DNA from: Alphaproteobacteria bacterium
Lineage (GTDB): Bacteria; Pseudomonadota; Alphaproteobacteria; Rhizobiales; Devosiaceae
Assembly: GCA_024279675.1 (NCBI GenBank)
Contig: JAJRRG010000106.1
Coordinates: forward strand, 1-35,008
Reading direction: 5' to 3'
DNA: 35,008 nt
Shown here piece after piece: positions 33,765 to 35,008 of the stretch. Each line of letters starts with the position of its first letter. Within the stretch, counting starts at the first letter, position 1. The notes below the pieces were generated by a model, which did not search any database, had not been told where the DNA came from, and worked only from the letters and a program-made list of their open reading frames with translations. The translations under genes and the position numbers were made by a program.

Positions 33765-34937
33765 CTAAAACTGCGATAAATTAAGTTTTTCAGCCAATGC
33801 AATAATATCAAGCATCGTCGCACCTGATTTCAGTTCCCGTAAGATCAGGCGTATCGCTGGGCCGCTCTCCAGCATAACACGCTGTTGTTCAACCGCCCCC
33901 AACAAAGCAAACTGACGGGAAATCTCCTGCGCCATGTCAGCGTTGGAAAACACTCCAAGTTCGCTATTACCATCAAACTCAGGCGTATCACTAATTTGCG
34001 CCGCTTCTACATTACTTTTCCATGCATCAAGTGCAGAGACATTTCCCGCCACCTGATTAACCGCCGCATGGGCATCGCTAACAATTGCGCCGCCCTGCCC
34101 CAAGTTTGACCCCGTGTCCGCATAGGAAAACAGGCTGATGAACGAACCGAACAGCCCCCCGCTTTGACGCCCAATAATACTTGGGGGTCGACTGGTTGTT
34201 CTGGTGGCAGGCGATGGTGAAAAGACATTACTCGGCACGCCGCCCCCCGGCGCGTCAATGCTGGCCACCAGATATTGCGTGTCATCCCCTTCAACAGGTG
34301 CGCGCCCAATATAGGTCACACGTACCTCAGCAGTGCCACTTTCAATAAACCCGAGCACTTCGGCAGTGCGCTTTGAAACATCGATAAGACGATTATGGGC
34401 AAACGGGCCACGGTCATTAATCCGTACAACGACAGAACGCCCATTCGCCAGATTTTGCACCCGAACATAGGAGGGCAATGGCAATGTTGTATGGGCCCCG
34501 GACAAATGAAACTGGTCAAACGTTTCCCCATTTGCCGTCATACGCCCGTGGAAATTGGGGCCGTACCAAGAAGCGGTACCCGTTTGATCATAGGATGTGT
34601 TTTCGCTTGGTCGATACCACCGGCCAGCCACCTTGTAGGGTGAGCCCACCATATAACGCCCGCCCCCTTTGGGAACATTGCTGGAGGAAGTCAAACGTGG
34701 GGACGCCGCCACACCAAAGGATGAAACAGAAAACTTTGATTCATCATTCACTATGCCATTTTGCACGGCACTCAATTGCTCACCACGTGAACTGGAGTTT
34801 AAGCTAACACTACTCGAACCAAAAAATGGCCCGGAACAAGACGCCAGTGCGACACTGAGAGTAAGCACACTCAGACCACGCAATACCTTTGCACCAACAC
34901 GGATATTCAAAAAAATTTCAGACTTAAGCATAAGCAT
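33765..34937 (-). CDS. rlpA: RlpA-like septal lipoprotein / lytic transglycosylase
   Basis: The track uses a TTG at 34967; the in-frame ATG at 34937 (MLMLKSEIFLN) has GAAGGG upstream and is likelier, with another ATG 6 bases further in. The 390-residue product has a lipoprotein signal ending in LASC (Cys34), a Ser/Asn-rich linker, and a double-psi beta-barrel domain: TGTASWYGPNFHGRMTANGE, LPLPSYVRVQNL, VVRINDRGPF and RLIDVSKRTAEVLGF. RlpA cleaves naked glycan strands at the septum in some species. The C-terminus has no obvious SPOR domain; its function is unclear. It is upstream of dacA, both acting on peptidoglycan. Confidence 0.92.
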   Translation of the reverse strand: MLMLKSEIFLNIRVGAKVLRGLSVLTLSVALASCSGPFFGSSSVSLNSSSRGEQLSAVQNGIVNDESKFSVSSFGVAASPRLTSSSNVPKGGGRYMVGSPYKVAGRWYRPSENTSYDQTGTASWYGPNFHGRMTANGETFDQFHLSGAHTTLPLPSYVRVQNLANGRSVVVRINDRGPFAHNRLIDVSKRTAEVLGFIESGTAEVRVTYIGRAPVEGDDTQYLVASIDAPGGGVPSNVFSPSPATRTTSRPPSIIGRQSGGLFGSFISLFSYADTGSNLGQGGAIVSDAHAAVNQVAGNVSALDAWKSNVEAAQISDTPEFDGNSELGVFSNADMAQEISRQFALLGAVEQQRVMLESGPAIRLILRELKSGATMLDIIALAEKLNLSQF

Positions 34938-35008
34938 CTCTTGCAATTGAATCCCTTCATAACCCAATTAGCACATTTTTTATACAATGTTTTACACCAT
35001 GGTTGAGA

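Overview
The window is chromosomal DNA from an alphaproteobacterium, most likely of the order Hyphomicrobiales (Rhizobiales). Three things point there: a PDH E1-beta subunit carrying its own N-terminal lipoyl domain; the gene order pdhABC-SGNH-lpdA-lipA-ratA-cinA-ispDF-dusB-ntrBC-ntrYX-trkA-hfq-hflX-mazG, which I recall from that order; and an interspersed palindromic repeat after lpdA of a kind I associate with those genomes. The placement is inference; no rRNA or tRNA gene is present.

Bases 1-9421 (+ strand) make up the pyruvate dehydrogenase and lipoate block. The window opens inside pdhA, followed by pdhB, pdhC, an SGNH hydrolase, a DUF465 protein, lpdA, two small membrane proteins and lipA. 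LipA makes the lipoyl cofactor used by PdhB and PdhC, and LpdA re-oxidises it. After a probable terminator come two tandem P-loop NTPase paralogues that look inserted, then a RatA/Coq10-like START protein. Bases 9412-11120 (- strand) carry cinA (C-terminal domain only) and bifunctional ispDF.

Bases 11333-23944 (+ strand) carry dusB, the nitrogen-control systems ntrBC and ntrYX, the K+ uptake pair trkA/trkH, then hfq and hflX; mazG follows convergently. A 270-bp MITE-like element with 24-bp perfect terminal inverted repeats sits between ntrX and trkA.

Bases 24942-27299 are an accessory patch. It holds an ABM-fold/NIPSNAP gene pair divergent from an ArsR-type regulator, with a candidate operator between them, then a 331-bp gene-free stretch and a RidA-family gene with an apparently orphan operator upstream. 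Bases 27300-34937 (- strand) return to core genes: rlpA, a D-Ala-D-Ala carboxypeptidase, tmk, holB, metG, tatD and an MBL-fold hydrolase, tightly packed from tmk onward.

I found no clear new defence or mobile system. The best leads are the MITE, an Hfq with Ser at the normally conserved His of its YKHAIST motif, an NtrX with a degenerate Walker B and no GAFTGA loop, the ABM/NIPSNAP/ArsR cassette, the tandem NTPases and a RidA homologue without the catalytic arginine. All alignments were done by eye from family knowledge; no database search was run.
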